Below are positions 36,779-48,027 of a DNA stretch of 64,000 nucleotides, in pieces. The stretch covers positions 4,526,001 to 4,590,000 of the forward strand of contig NC_045130.1 in the NCBI RefSeq assembly GCF_007655135.1, in the 5' to 3' direction. The notes under the pieces were generated by a model that ran no database searches, had not been told where the DNA came from, and was given only the letters and a program-made list of their open reading frames with translations. How positions within the stretch are numbered: position 1 is the stretch's first letter; each line of letters starts with the position of its first letter. Origin of the DNA: Punica granatum. Taxonomy: Eukaryota; Streptophyta; Magnoliopsida; Myrtales; Lythraceae. Made by a program: the position numbers and the translations under genes.

Positions 36779-37603
36779 AGTAATTGATCACCGGCACAAA
36801 AGAAAAGCCGGTTCTGTGACTGAGAATACATATTAGATAAAGTTCTCATACAACCTAAGCATTTAAAGAAATCGATCGATGCGTCTGCGTCCATGTATAT
36901 GCTTTCGACTGATAGCCTTAATGGATTTGCATGGGGAGAGATCAAATGGTCCTGTGGTGCTATAGAATTTCCCGAAGCCAATATGATTTTCTGAGAAATT
37001 AGTGTGATAGTAATTGGACATGTTCATGAATCGATTTGGTGTGGATAATGGGTCAGAACAGGCCCAAATATGAGCCCACTGAAGCTTTTACCCGGTCCAG
37101 TCACCGAAAAAATGGAGTTTGACGTGGGCTCTTAATGGGTCCAAACCCAGTACGCTTTGACACTGTACAATTCCGTCTCGTCTGAGACAAACATGGGATA
37201 TGAGTTTCGGCTCGTAAAACTGAAACGACAAAGGACTCAAAGGCTTGGCATGGCTGATGGCTCAACTCATTTTTATCGGGAGTTGAGATCATCGGAAATG
37301 ACTTCAGGCGAGTTCGTATGACGTGAAAGGGTCGATTCCAAAATAAGACTAGTTTCTTACGCAGAGCTTGCTTCAAAAGTATATCAAAACTGTGCAGTAT
37401 TAAATTGAATATCATTTACTAGATAAGTTACGACTTCATCGCCCTGAAATGATCTTTTAGATATATTCATCGTCGAAGTCGAAACCGGCATGGAGCAATT
37501 ATTTGCAAGGATAAGTACACGGTCCCCACACAGCTCGGTCGGATCAGTGCCTACAATAATACATAACTCTCGACACACATATATATATATCGAGGTCGCC
37601 GGC
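36779..37603. other. Spacer before the F-box duplication
   Basis: No gene seen. It ends at the left edge of the duplicated F-box block (about 37604), next to a short TA tract at 37579-37590. Confidence 0.45.
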
Positions 37604-37936
37604 GACGTCGTGTTCCGCTTGTATGAAATAGTTTTTATGTGAAGTAGCTTCTCTTACTCGCCGGATATATCCTAAGTGACATGTTAGAAGAATTGAAGAA
37701 GAAGATCGATTATCGTCCTTAATAATCTCATTAACATGTATTGTAGGTTATGTTTTTTCGTTAGATTTATCTACCGTAGCGACAATAATTGACAGTCAAA
37801 ATCGAAAAGTGCTTCCAATAACAAATACGGTGGAAGATCAAAGAACATTCAAGATTAATCCAAATGCGAGGAGCCTATTAAACTAACTAAGACGTAACTA
37901 GATCCTATAATAAATCCAGAGAAAAATTGATGAACT

Positions 37937-39277
37937 TTAATCAGAAAGTGAGAGCATATTAACCGGGTTGCCTTGCGGAACGATCCAAATCGGCGGTGGC
38001 AACTCCCATTGCTTGGGAGTTGGGACATAGAGTGGTCTGGTGCATTGATCTTCGAGGCTGAAGACTCCGATGTCGATTGCCCCAAGAGGTTGATAAGCCG
38101 CTTCCATCCAATCATCCATGTAGTAGATACAGTTAGGCCTGCACCCCGGAAAATCAGAAGCCAAGATCGAGCATGAATGATTATGACCAAGGAATAGAGC
38201 TCGACCGTCGAGTTGATCCGACTCAACCAGCTCTATGTTCCCCTCTATGCTCTTCATCTGGTAGACTTTGAACGATGATGTCAGGTGGTGAATATCTGAG
38301 ATATACGCGTACAGCTTGCCGTCGATTTCGAAGTATCCTGTGGCTCTGTCGTTGCTGCTGTCCTGGTCATGGTCATCCTCATCAGTGCTGTCATGGTGGT
38401 TGTCGGCATCATCATCGCTGCTGCCTAGGTCATCATCATCATCTCCGATGTAGTCACTCTGCACATAGAACCTGTCGATCCACATCAGGGAATCCCCACA
38501 ATCCACGATGTAGGACTGTTCTACGCGCCCCTTCAGGCGCTTTATGCATCCCAGTCTTATTATGCCTTCTCCGTCGGATACAATGGATACCAACACTTTT
38601 TGGACACCCCATTTGCTACCCAGGGCGAGACGATGTCCTCGAGAGTAGATTATATCTTCGAAATAGTACTCTTCATAATTTTCTTGTTTCGGATAAACCC
38701 AAGAGTTTTCTCCAGATTGAAATAGAGCGAGGCTTGCATCGCAAAACCCATAAAGGGCAAGGACCTCATAGTCATTGGGAGCCAAAGATGGATCCTTTGA
38801 CAGCACCACCTTCCGGATCTCGTACTCGTGGTTGTAGTAGCTTTCCCCTATCTCCTCTGCGGTCGGGACTCGGGTGACGGGAGGGAGGTGGATAGTTTCT
38901 TGGGAGAAAGGATTAAAGAGTGTCAAGGCCAAGTCCTCCTCCGCGAATATCAACCATCCGTGTGAAGAGCCGCAACATCTCTTGCTGTAAGGTATGTGTA
39001 AACGAGAGCCGAGGACCCTGTTCCCGTCCACACAATACAGTCCACGATGCGTAGTGCTGTTGTCATCGGTTGGCACCAACAGCATAGGGAGTTGGGTTGG
39101 AGCTGGCTTGAGCCACCTCGTGCTGTGGTCCTGAGCGATCGAAAGCCACGGCTTGCATACAGAAGCAGTCCGAATGCGATCGGAGATGTCCACCAGTTTG
39201 TCCAGTACCAAGCCGAAGACATCTTTCGGCAGCAAAGTCCAGTCGGGGGATGGTCCAGACGACGGTGTGATAGCCAT
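37937..39277 (-). CDS. F-box protein with DUF295 (KIB1-4-type beta-propeller), copy 1
   Basis: A single exon encodes 446 residues. An N-terminal F-box lies at about residues 11-50 ('LLPKDVFGLVLDKLVDISDR', then the ASVCKPWLSIA type end). The DUF295 region follows, with 'GSSHGWLIFAEEDLALTLFN' and PFSQETIHLPP in the first part and SILASDFPGCRPNCIYYMDD near the end. A strongly acidic Asp/Ser/Glu linker (about residues 285-320) sits in the middle. Such proteins act as substrate receptors of SCF E3 ligases; the target is unknown. The ATG at 39277 is chosen because it starts just before the F-box and is kept in copy 2, while the upstream in-frame region is TA-repeat DNA. The protein differs from copy 2 at about 23 positions and by one Asp. 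Confidence 0.9.
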   Translation of the reverse strand: MAITPSSGPSPDWTLLPKDVFGLVLDKLVDISDRIRTASVCKPWLSIAQDHSTRWLKPAPTQLPMLLVPTDDNSTTHRGLYCVDGNRVLGSRLHIPYSKRCCGSSHGWLIFAEEDLALTLFNPFSQETIHLPPVTRVPTAEEIGESYYNHEYEIRKVVLSKDPSLAPNDYEVLALYGFCDASLALFQSGENSWVYPKQENYEEYYFEDIIYSRGHRLALGSKWGVQKVLVSIVSDGEGIIRLGCIKRLKGRVEQSYIVDCGDSLMWIDRFYVQSDYIGDDDDDLGSSDDDADNHHDSTDEDDHDQDSSNDRATGYFEIDGKLYAYISDIHHLTSSFKVYQMKSIEGNIELVESDQLDGRALFLGHNHSCSILASDFPGCRPNCIYYMDDWMEAAYQPLGAIDIGVFSLEDQCTRPLYVPTPKQWELPPPIWIVPQGNPVNMLSLSD

Positions 39278-39325
39278 AGTTAGAGAAGAAGATATGAGAC
39301 TTGATGACTGAGAGTATGTCCATGT

Positions 39326-39327
<2 letters not shown>

Positions 39328-39356
<29 letters not shown>
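39328..39356. repeat. (TA)n microsatellite in the F-box promoter
   Basis: TA run of about 14 units, 50-80 bases upstream of the F-box ATG. The equivalent tract in copy 2 (51284-51301) is shorter. Confidence 0.85.
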
Positions 39357-39363
<7 letters not shown>

Positions 39364-39744
39364 TCCAATCCGTTGAACAAAATATCCGGCCTTTTCCGAA
39401 AATATATCTATATATCTATATTTAATAATTTATATATTTTAATAAATTATATATATGGAAGTAAGAACATGATTTTGGGAGGTGGTAACATAGAGATGTA
39501 GATTTCTAGGATCGATTGTTATTTTCTAGATTTTGAGCTTCTTTTAAATTGAATTTTAAATTTTAAACACATGTAGATAGAGATAGAGATAGAGATAGAT
39601 AATGATTTATTTTTATATAAATATGATGTGTTATATATTTGTTCTTCGAAAAACAAATGAGATTATTTTTATAGATAAAGATATGATGTACTATTTCTAT
39701 TGTATTTTGCATGATGCACTATTAATAGTGGATTTACACACATA

Positions 39745-39870
39745 AACCGTGACTAATTTGGCTCTACGTCGGAGGTCCCTCTCGGGCAATCGACTCGGAC
39801 TGCTCTACATGGGAAGTCCCTCTCAAAGACACCTGCCATCACCGATTTGGATCGTTCCGCAGGGTAATAT
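39745..39870 (+). pseudogene. F-box/DUF295 C-terminal fragment 1
   Basis: The plus strand encodes a piece similar to the DUF295 C terminus, including 'LPSPIWIVPQGN' (compare LPPPIWIVPQGN in the intact gene). No upstream half is present. It is opposite in orientation to the neighbouring intact gene and is also found at 51704, 52312 and, more diverged, 55875. Confidence 0.75.
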
Positions 39871-40193
39871 GCCCCTCTTTCTGATGGAAGTTGAATGCTC
39901 TATACTCTTCCACTGGATTTGCGTATTGGAAGTTGATTAAGGTTAAATGTTTCTTTTACTTTCACACTGAATTTGTTATTGAACCTTTTCAATTTGGATG
40001 GCCGATCATTGACGATACCATTTCAGACAAACCTTTTCTTTTTTTATGAATAATTTTAAATAAACCTAATGAAATAACAGAAGATCTTCTCCCAACACAT
40101 TATGCGAGTATACATTAAACGAACCGGATAAGCTACTTAACATCATGAACCGGATAAGCTACTTAACATTACAAGCAAATATACCGATTCCAA

Positions 40194-40196
<3 letters not shown>

Positions 40197-40224
<28 letters not shown>
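40197..40224. repeat. (TA)n microsatellite
   Basis: TA run of about 14 units between the F-box fragment and the IMP3 remnant; absent at the matching place in block B. Confidence 0.8.
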
Positions 40225-40327
40225 GACTCAACTCGAATTCTCACATCCGTAACAACTTTCTCTTTGTTCAGAAAAAGCCCACAAACAAAAATCATCAATC
40301 TCATAAGATTAGGATGCCTTTTTTTCA

Positions 40328-40702
40328 TCAGTTCGTAGCATCGTATAGTCGTCCGACTTGCTATTTCATAAACTGGTAGCCCCTTCCTCTTTTATCTTGG
40401 ATGAGTCCACCGGCCGTGTGATGAAATCTTCCAAATTCCTCGTCGTCACGAGGAAAGCCCGGTCTGTAACAGTTTCAGGCCCACTCGAATGGGGCTCTGC
40501 AAAACTTTAATCTGACCAACAACGGCGTTGAGAATCTCCTGCAATATTATTATTAAAGGAGATAGGAAAAAATGGAGCATAGCTGAACGACCAAAACGAG
40601 CCGAAATGAGCTTGCTACTGTTTGAAAACAACAATAAAGCCAATTTGGAGGTCACAGAGACCAAGGCTCTTCCTGGATCGGAGTCACGCCCTATGTTATA
40701 TC
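40328..40702 (-). pseudogene. IMP3 fragment 1 (exon 4 and part of exon 3)
   Basis: Aligns with the intact IMP3 gene at 56374-56800: exon 4 from the stop region (40328) to the acceptor near 40538, then intron-like sequence and a partial exon 3 at 40652-40702. An internal deletion of about 35 bases in exon 4 (missing the segment that encodes part of '[13 protein letters not shown]') and several small indels break the frame. The same deletion is in the fragment at 52866, so the two share a common broken ancestor. Intron sequence is retained, so this is a DNA-level copy, not a retrocopy. Confidence 0.85.
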
Positions 40703-41301
40703 CTTCATGAAAAGAACATGTAATTAAGTTTAAAAGAAAGCAAGTTTCTGCCTGAATCAATGCAAACGCGCAGTGAGATCGAGAAGCAATATAACCGACT
40801 CATCATATACGTAAGGCGTCCTTATACCCAATTTGGAGGTCTATGATGAATATTTATCCTCGGCGATTCTCAGAAGGAAGTTGATTCCGCACTCAGTCAT
40901 TAATATTAACGAATGAACATAAAAAATGGAAAGAAAATTAATTTTCTTATCGTGAAAGTATATGTCGAACCACCTCGGATCTCCTTTGTAACCGGAAAAA
41001 AAAAAAAAAAAAAAAGTATACATCGAGCTCTGTTACGAACTCTAATAACTATAATATATATTATACATTATATATATATATATATATTCTTTTGGGATGA
41101 ATAATATATCGAACTCTATTATATTTGGCCAAAATAAAAAACTTTATTATATATAAGTGAACGCCCCAGTTTTAAACATCAAACGGTCATCAATTTCACA
41201 GAATCAAACTTACTTCCTAAAGTGTCGAGTTCTATGGATCAACTAAATATATCGGAAATCCTAAGTTAGGTAACTTCATATATGATAAGAGTTTCAGTCT
41301 A

Positions 41302-41622
41302 CTACTTCTCCTCCTTCTTCTTCTTCTTGTCCTTCTTCGTCTCCTCTTTCCCGTGATCCTCCTCCTCGGTTTCCTTCTTCTTCTTGCCTGAGTCGTGCCG
41401 GTTGTAGACGTGCTGGTCTACAGCTGCCTTGTTGCGGAACCGACGACTACATTCCGGGCAAATCGAATTGCAATTTTTGTGGATAGCCTTCTGATGATTC
41501 GCCACAGCTCTGCCATTAAGGAACACTCGGCCGCAATTATTACAAAACCCGTTGAAGTCGTCGCCAGGGTACCCTCCGTCCCCACTTCCGTCGCCCCCAG
41601 AATTACCCCCAATACAAGCCAT
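41302..41622 (-). CDS. Small C2H2 zinc-finger protein
   Basis: A single exon encodes 106 residues. After a Gly/Asp-rich start come two C2H2 fingers: CNNCGRVFLNGRAVANHQKA with IH, and CPECSRRFRNKAAVDQHVYN with RH, each C-x2-C-x12-H-x4-H. The C terminus is almost wholly Lys and Glu, which may act as a nuclear localisation signal. It lacks the plant QALGGH motif. The ATG at 41622 is chosen because a TATA box at 41720-41728 puts the transcript start near 41690, which excludes the earlier in-frame ATG at 41766. A nucleic-acid-binding role is likely but the target is unknown. Its 5' half and about 900 bases of upstream DNA recur inverted at 53609-54746. Confidence 0.8.
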   Translation of the reverse strand: MACIGGNSGGDGSGDGGYPGDDFNGFCNNCGRVFLNGRAVANHQKAIHKNCNSICPECSRRFRNKAAVDQHVYNRHDSGKKKKETEEEDHGKEETKKDKKKKKEEK

Positions 41623-42612
41623 TAGAGGGGCGGAATGGAGTCTGAGAAAAACAACAAGAAAAGAGGAAGGAAGGATATCAGGTGATTTTGAGTTAGGAAT
41701 GAGTGAAGGCAAGCAGGGCCTTTTATAGGCAGAGCACAGCAAAACAGAACAGAAAAGGACCCTCATTTTTCCTGCCTGATCACTTTCTGTTGCTGTTCAG
41801 TTGTATTAGCGTGAGGAAAATGTCCTTGAGGTTGTTGCTAATTAGTTGCCTTGACTGTACCCTATTTGGTTGTACTGTACTGTTTAGAGCATAACCCAAT
41901 GGTCATTCTCGGGTAAGAGTTTCACGTTACTCTTCGGGAGTCTGGGTCTGAGATGGCCATGGTGACCATTGACAGGTTTGCACCATCAAAGTCACATGTA
42001 TAGGGCTGCACTGCAGGCCCTGCCCGCTGCACCGACTGAGGCCATGGACATGGAATGTATATGAATGTGATGGGAGCGGAGGGAAATTGGACTCGATGGG
42101 GTTGCATTGCATTTGGATGCAAAAAGAAAACTGAGCTGCTCACTTCACTGGGTTTGGTTCATCAGGGAAAAATGATATGAAATGAAAGGAAAAAGAAGTT
42201 GACATCTCTGACTACTTTTTCTCCGGACAGAGAGACGTCGTTGATCAGGAAAGACCGGTCTGCAATTAAAGTGAAGGGGCAGTCAACGTAATTTGAAAAG
42301 CACCCAGCAGGGCCTGATGGTAATTATAAATATTAACATTAACCAGCGAAGAGCTCAACCAAAATCAAACTTTCGACCTAATTTTAATCAATCGCATTGG
42401 GAGTATCAAAGCTCTTGAGATCATCTGCTAGCTCACACTTAACGCAAATCCATTTTAGCTGCATATACAGGTGTTGATATGCATTGGGCAGAACCTGAAA
42501 TGATCGATCAGACTAATTAGCCTAATTAACCATCCAAATAAAAACTCCGTTAGCGCCCTATCGTAGTCCCTTATTTCTATGGGACTTAACCTGGTTCAGT
42601 TTTCAACGAGAA
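41491..42612. repeat. Inverted duplicate X (zinc-finger 5' half and upstream region)
   Basis: This segment is the inverted counterpart of 53609-54746: zinc-finger 5' coding part, 5' UTR, TATA box, and about 900 bases of upstream sequence ending in the module 'gtttttatttggatcgttaa'. Similarity is high throughout, including the tract 'gactcgatggggttgcattg'. Confidence 0.85.
41720..41728 (-). promoter_or_regulatory. TATA box of the C2H2 gene
   Basis: CTATAAAAG on the minus strand, about 100 bases upstream of the chosen ATG. The same box is kept in the inverted copy at 54511-54519. Confidence 0.65.
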
Positions 42613-45600
42613 ATTATCTCATGATATATATATTGAGTTATGGATTGTGTTTCCCTCCTGCTTGGTTATACTATCAAGTGGTATGCGTACACCTGAAACG
42701 TAGAATAAAATTACATCCTCTACCTGGCATAGGCATGCCTTGAAATTATTCTTGGCAGAAAATATGGGCGGTATGATTTTCGAAACATTTACCGTTAAGA
42801 ATTTCCCAGATTATAAGATATATCTTCCGAACGGTCCTATTATTTGGAACAATTGTTCTTGCTGCAGCCCCGACCTTATGATCAGTTGTAGATGTAGTTG
42901 CCTAAAATACTATCAGAAGGCCGCTGCCCTCATCGCAAAATTCCAGATAGCTCGCAGTGGTATCCTTGTTATTTTGAGCTCATCAACACATCTAGCTCAG
43001 ACTGTTTAGTTCGACGTGAATTTGATGTCAGCCGATCATTATTGTCTGTTCACCCTAAATACGCTCGACACCTAATTGGCAATACGATAGAAAGATTTAG
43101 GCGTGTCAGAAAGTGGTTACAAGTATATCAACGTGTCACTAGCCAGCCTCACCAAAACAAAGTGTGTACCACAACTAACAATCACAAATCTATTCCAAGA
43201 TTGTGGTTGATGTGCAACTAACGAATCTATCCTTTGTTAATGATTTTAATTTTTTTCTCAAATCTATCTTGGATAAAGGGGGACACAGTGGCAAGAATAG
43301 ATCCATTTACGTTCCACGTCAGCAATATTGTTAAATATTGACGGAGAAATTAACGTTAGGATAGACTTGGAACCAGATGCAAACCATGAGCCTTTCTGAA
43401 TTATTTTTAAACTATGGGATAGATTTGAGAAGCGGGTGACACCGTGGTATATCTGGCGTAATAATTCCTAAAAGAAATCATTTGGTAAATGAATTAATTA
43501 TATTCTTCTCATAGTTGTATATTTTAATTATTATTTGAGTTTCTAAAATACGAGTATACTATAGCATAAATTCTTTCAATTAGAATTTGTTAATTTTAAT
43601 AATATTGCAACACAAATTTGAGAAAAATAAACACCATCAAACACCTATGCATCGGACGGAAAAGGTTTATTATACATGAGGAGGATTGGTGCATTTGATG
43701 ATGTAAATTAGTAGAGACGATGAAATTGCATATTAATTTAAATATATGGATGAATATATAATATATAACTAATTATACAATTCAAAAGATATATATAATA
43801 AAGAATTTCTATAGTTAAAAGTTATATAGATATTGTGATTCGAATGGAAATGGAATAAAATATTATAATTAGTGTTGGGGATCCAATGAGTAATAATTAA
43901 TAATTTCAAAATTTATAACTTATACGAAATTTATTTTTATCCAAATACAACACTTTACTAAATAAAAATTCAAAAGTTTGAGAACCAACTTATTTAAAAA
44001 ATTACTACTACATAATGAAACAGAAACTTCAATAATAGAATAACATGTTTTATTGGGATTGAACTACTTGATATTCTTATAATTATTTTCATATGCTTTT
44101 TCACACATATAAAAGGGAACAAGATATTGTTGTAAAAATATTGTTAGATTTAGTACTCAAAAATAAAATCCCAGCATCACACGAGCCATTTTACTATATA
44201 TAATTTAAAGTAGAATTGGTACATTTATTATATATTAAAAGTATTAATATAAGCAATTGATTTTATTTTATGCAATAATTATAATTTTATTCTCTTAAAA
44301 TGACTCATACCAAAAGAGTCTTGAATTTTTATTCACCTAATAAATATAAATTTTTGTTATGATAGTTTACACTCTAAAATATTTTAAAGAGTTATTGTAT
44401 GTAGTTTTTTGTTTTCACAAATATTTCAACAGTTGAAGTGTATATATAGTTTTTGCATCAATAGACAAATAACGAAGAAATTTGTATAATTATAATTTAT
44501 TTATACGGAAGCTTATTGGAATGTTGACTATATTTTTCATTATGATGTACTATAGGTATCTCTAAATTTTAATTTTATGCTAGAGATTAATTCAAAGGAG
44601 TTTATTATGTATGTTTATTTACTTATTATGAGATTTACCTAAAAGTTAAATTAAATAATTGTAATTGATGTAGTTTGCAAACAAGTTTGATTTTAATCCA
44701 AAATATTTTATCTTCATTGAAAAAATCAATTGGTAAACGAATTACAAGTAATTTCTTTTGATGTAATTGTATTTTCAATACATTAATTTTATGGCCTTAA
44801 AATTATGCCAATTTTTTTTAATCTTAATTAGAACTACCGGAATACGAATTTATAAAAAAAAAGCTCTTTAATTATAATATATACATCGTTTATAATATTT
44901 TAGTTTAAAATTGGATAGAATAACTATATAAAAACCTGCACGATTTAGGCTAGTATCTAATATATTCTATCATATCTCTGATCCTGCGGGGATGGAGCGA
45001 CAGAAGTTTTGAGAAGTCAAGAGAAGGTCACAGCGAGAGGACATAAGCACATTGGGAACATAGGTAATTTTAACCATATACATATAAAATGACAGCAATG
45101 GAATGCTACTCCTCATGCTTTATTTGTAAAGTTTTTGTTCCTTTGTAACCGAAGCCCAAAGATCTATTAACTAATCCGTGCTTAACTAGCCAAACAAACA
45201 AACGACACTGCATCTTTTTTATCTGATCCAGGCCAGTATCTAATATATTCTATTATATCTATTTTATATATATATATATATATATATGAGTAGGAGAGTG
45301 ATTGTGAGAGCTCTATTTGAAATTCCACAGTTCCCACTAAAATAGGAGAATCATGTCTGGTTGAATGAATTATCACTTGTACATCTAAGAAGAGGTTACT
45401 TCATGAGCAAGAATTATTATTTTCCATATTTTTTTAACCAAATTTCTATATATCTTTCTCAAAAAAGTTAAATAGATATGCTCCAGTCGAATGGCATGAT
45501 TAATATCAAATTCATTCCCATTTCTCGAAAATGAGCGATGCTGATGATGGCGTCATATATAGAAGACAAATATTCGAGGTTCATCTCTTCAGACACTGTT

Positions 45601-45886
45601 GAGTAGTAGACTAATTAATGAAATTGGTAGTAGATAGTAAAATATCATGTGTCGAAGTCATAATGTTCCCAAATGCACAATGCAACAAAATCAATAGTAC
45701 TGATTCACCTCTGCTCGATCTAAGCTAGAGTAAAAATCAGGCATAGACAAGTCTTAATCTTACATGTACAATAATTTCGTCATCTTTCTCATACTATCTT
45801 TCTGAAACTCATCGTCGTGTCACAATAAACTGCAGCATCGTCGTCTGCTTCTTCTAAACTGGTTGCCTACTCTCTTATGCTGACAG
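42613..45886. other. AT-rich intergenic region, no gene recognised
   Basis: Very AT-rich from 43480 to 44990. A short direct repeat ('tagtatctaatatattctat') occurs at about 44952 and 45234, and a TA tract at 45269-45289. Open frames at 42740-43221 show no family features. Confidence 0.5.
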
Positions 45887-46326
45887 ATATTACATTGGCG
45901 TGATTCCGACCAGAAATATCCTTGCGCTCTGCGATCAGTTCCGGCTCTCATCCATATACGGGTGAATTGTTTCTTTATCGAATTCAGATAGTAGTAAGCT
46001 AAATCAACTCCTTTTTTGTGTTCATTGATCAGGTATATGACTATCATCATATTGGTTCACTTTTTAATTCTCCTTTCCTCTCGTACGTACACTGTGTTGG
46101 CAACGTTAGAAGTTAGCAGAGCAACCTAAAGCAAGCCATTATTACCTAATATTGAGCACTGCCACATTCGAAACATGGGTCGTCAAACTATTACAGACCA
46201 GGCCTTCCTCGCGACGAGGAACACGTCAGATTCATCACATGGGCAGACTTTTCCAAGAAATCAAGGTATAGAGGAAGGCTTTGAAGTATGTATGACGACA
46301 AGTTGGACGATTATGATCCTGTGAAC
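45887..46326 (+). pseudogene. IMP3 fragment 3 (exons 3 and 4, plus strand)
   Basis: Exon 3 is recognisable right after a 'tgacag' acceptor: GGCGTGATTCCGACC and CTCTGCGATCAG match the intact gene. After an intron of about 120 bases, exon 4 runs from about 46090 to 46326, with 'ccttcctcg', 'ttcatcacatggg', 'gacaagttggacgattatga' in the parental order. Frameshifts and loss of the stop show it is dead. It is more diverged than the copies at 40328 and 52866, lacks their shared deletion, and lies in the opposite orientation, so it arose separately and earlier. Confidence 0.8.
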
Positions 46327-47468
46327 GAATACAAAATGCCTCCTCATCATGCGATAGATAGAGATTACAACTCTGTTTGATGATTTTTGTGCACATTGAG
46401 ACTCCGAGCTGAGCTTATACAATCGGGACCGGTGCTTTTCTTTCTTCTTTCTTTCTTGTTCGATATATAAATACATGAATTATCCACATCAGGCAACTAG
46501 TGCTTAAAACTGGACTATGAATATTCTCTCTGATTGGCATAACCCAATAACACTGATGAAGGACGGTCAATTTGCAGCCTTTGCTTAAAAAGTACTAGTT
46601 TTAACCGTGCTTTGCGCTGGATTTTTGTTGATAATGTAACTTATATGTGCACGTTTGAATAATAATTCTATGCGTTCCATAAAATTATTAACTTTTCAAA
46701 TTTGTTTATATATGCACGTTTTCCTTTTAATTTTTTTGTTAACTCAATTTTTGAAAATATTTGTTAGTTAATGTTTCTAGAATTAACTTTTAAAATTTGT
46801 ATATATGTTCTGAATAGTAATTAGGTTTGATCTCTCGATGTTCATTTTGAACTGTAATTGTATTTGTTATACCTATGTTTAAATTGTTACTCTACATGAC
46901 TTACATCATAGTTAATTACGAAAAATTAAATATTTCGTGAAACTGGTAGCGATATTTTATGAGATTTGCGGTATTTGGTCGTTGAGGTTTAGAGCTAATA
47001 TTTGGAATTTGGATCTTGACATGTTCAGAGAACGCAGGGAGTTTTGGCTGAACTCTTTCTTACTGAGCTTATGTTTTATTTTTCGATCCTTGTGGGTCAA
47101 ACTTCCTTGTGGTCAAGTTATATATTCAGAGAGCAATGAGAAGCCACCGATTGTCCTCGCAAATAATAAAGTGCCTTCGAGATGTGACCCACCATGGGAA
47201 AAGCTCGAATAATCAGTTCGAGTAATTGCTTTTATGAACGTTTTTCTAATAATCAGTTCGAATAATCGCAAATAATCAAGGCTACAATTTCTGTGGATTG
47301 TGGAAAGCTCGAACAATCATCGATCACTTATTTGAAAAGCCCCTACCCACTTTCCTCACAAATAATCAATTTTACGACCGAATAATTATCAGATTGAGAA
47401 GTGCCTCACTATGTGTTTGAAATGATGAAGGAACTAACCAAAAGGGACACTTTTATGTATTGCGAAGG
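46327..47468. other. Spacer, no gene recognised
   Basis: AT-rich. The segment at about 47040-47130 resembles 48225-48315 (both with 'ggtcaa(a)cttcct(t)gtgg'-like text), a short diverged direct repeat around the TIR element that follows. Confidence 0.4.
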
Positions 47469-48027
47469 ATAAATTACTGAAGAAGGGCAAAAAGTTTATA
47501 AAGTGTAACACTTTGAGGTAAAAAGAAAAAAATTATAATAATTTGATGCATAAGGTTTTGAAAATGTTTCAATCAAGAGTAGTCTATCATCCCTAGTCTG
47601 AACCATTAGCTCGATGCTTACATGGCTTATAACGAGTTAACACTTATCCAACGCAGCTCCTAATGATAGGTCAATTGGGATCCACATAGATAAATTTTAA
47701 TAAAAAAATTTTCTTGAAAATAAAAAAATTTAAAAAGTCAAAAAAAATGGGAGACAAAGAGGTGTAGGGGCCTCGATTCTGGCCATCAATCTCCGATCAG
47801 GGTCACCAGTGACCCCCAAGGGCGTCAACAACCCCAGTCGGAAGGTGGTGGCTATGATTGAGGCCCCATCCGTCAAAATCGGGAGAATCCCCAAATTAAA
47901 TATTGCGGATTGCCCTTGATTGAAATATTTTCGAAATTCCGTGCACTAAATTGTTACAATTTTTTTCTTTTTGCACTAAAGTTTTACACTTTAGAAACTT
48001 TTTACCCTTCCAGATTAATTTACACCC
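47469..48027. mobile_element. TIR element, non-autonomous (MULE-like)
   Basis: Long terminal inverted repeats of about 110 bases: the left arm 47469-47577 and the right arm 47915-48027 (reverse complement) share 'aaagtgtaa(c/a)actttg/a', 'aaaaagaaaaaaatt' and 'tttcaatcaag' in the same order. About 340 bases separate them with no transposase frame. Long TIRs and a non-coding core fit MULE-type non-autonomous elements. A possible imperfect 8-base target duplication (tgcgaagg / agcgaatg) is weak. Confidence 0.75.

Larger units (their letters stand above)
37604..40760. repeat. Duplicated block A (F-box gene, F-box fragment, IMP3 fragment)
   Basis: This block matches block B (49514-53250) in the same orientation: 3' flank and F-box gene, AT-rich promoter with TA repeats, a plus-strand F-box 3' fragment, then an IMP3 exon 4-exon 3 remnant. 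Block B differs by an extra copy of the 0.6-kb promoter/fragment module. Similarity is highest over the F-box gene. Confidence 0.85.

Noticed and set aside
38275..38877. Long plus-strand open frame (200 codons) antisense to the F-box gene, also at 50217-50822
   Set aside because: It mirrors the F-box coding strand, is Cys/His/Arg-rich from the complement of the Asp-rich linker, has no domain, and survives in both copies only because the two genes are about 95% identical.
41623..41766. N-terminal extension of the C2H2 protein
   Set aside because: The earlier ATG lies upstream of the TATA box at 41720-41728, so it cannot be in the transcript from that promoter.
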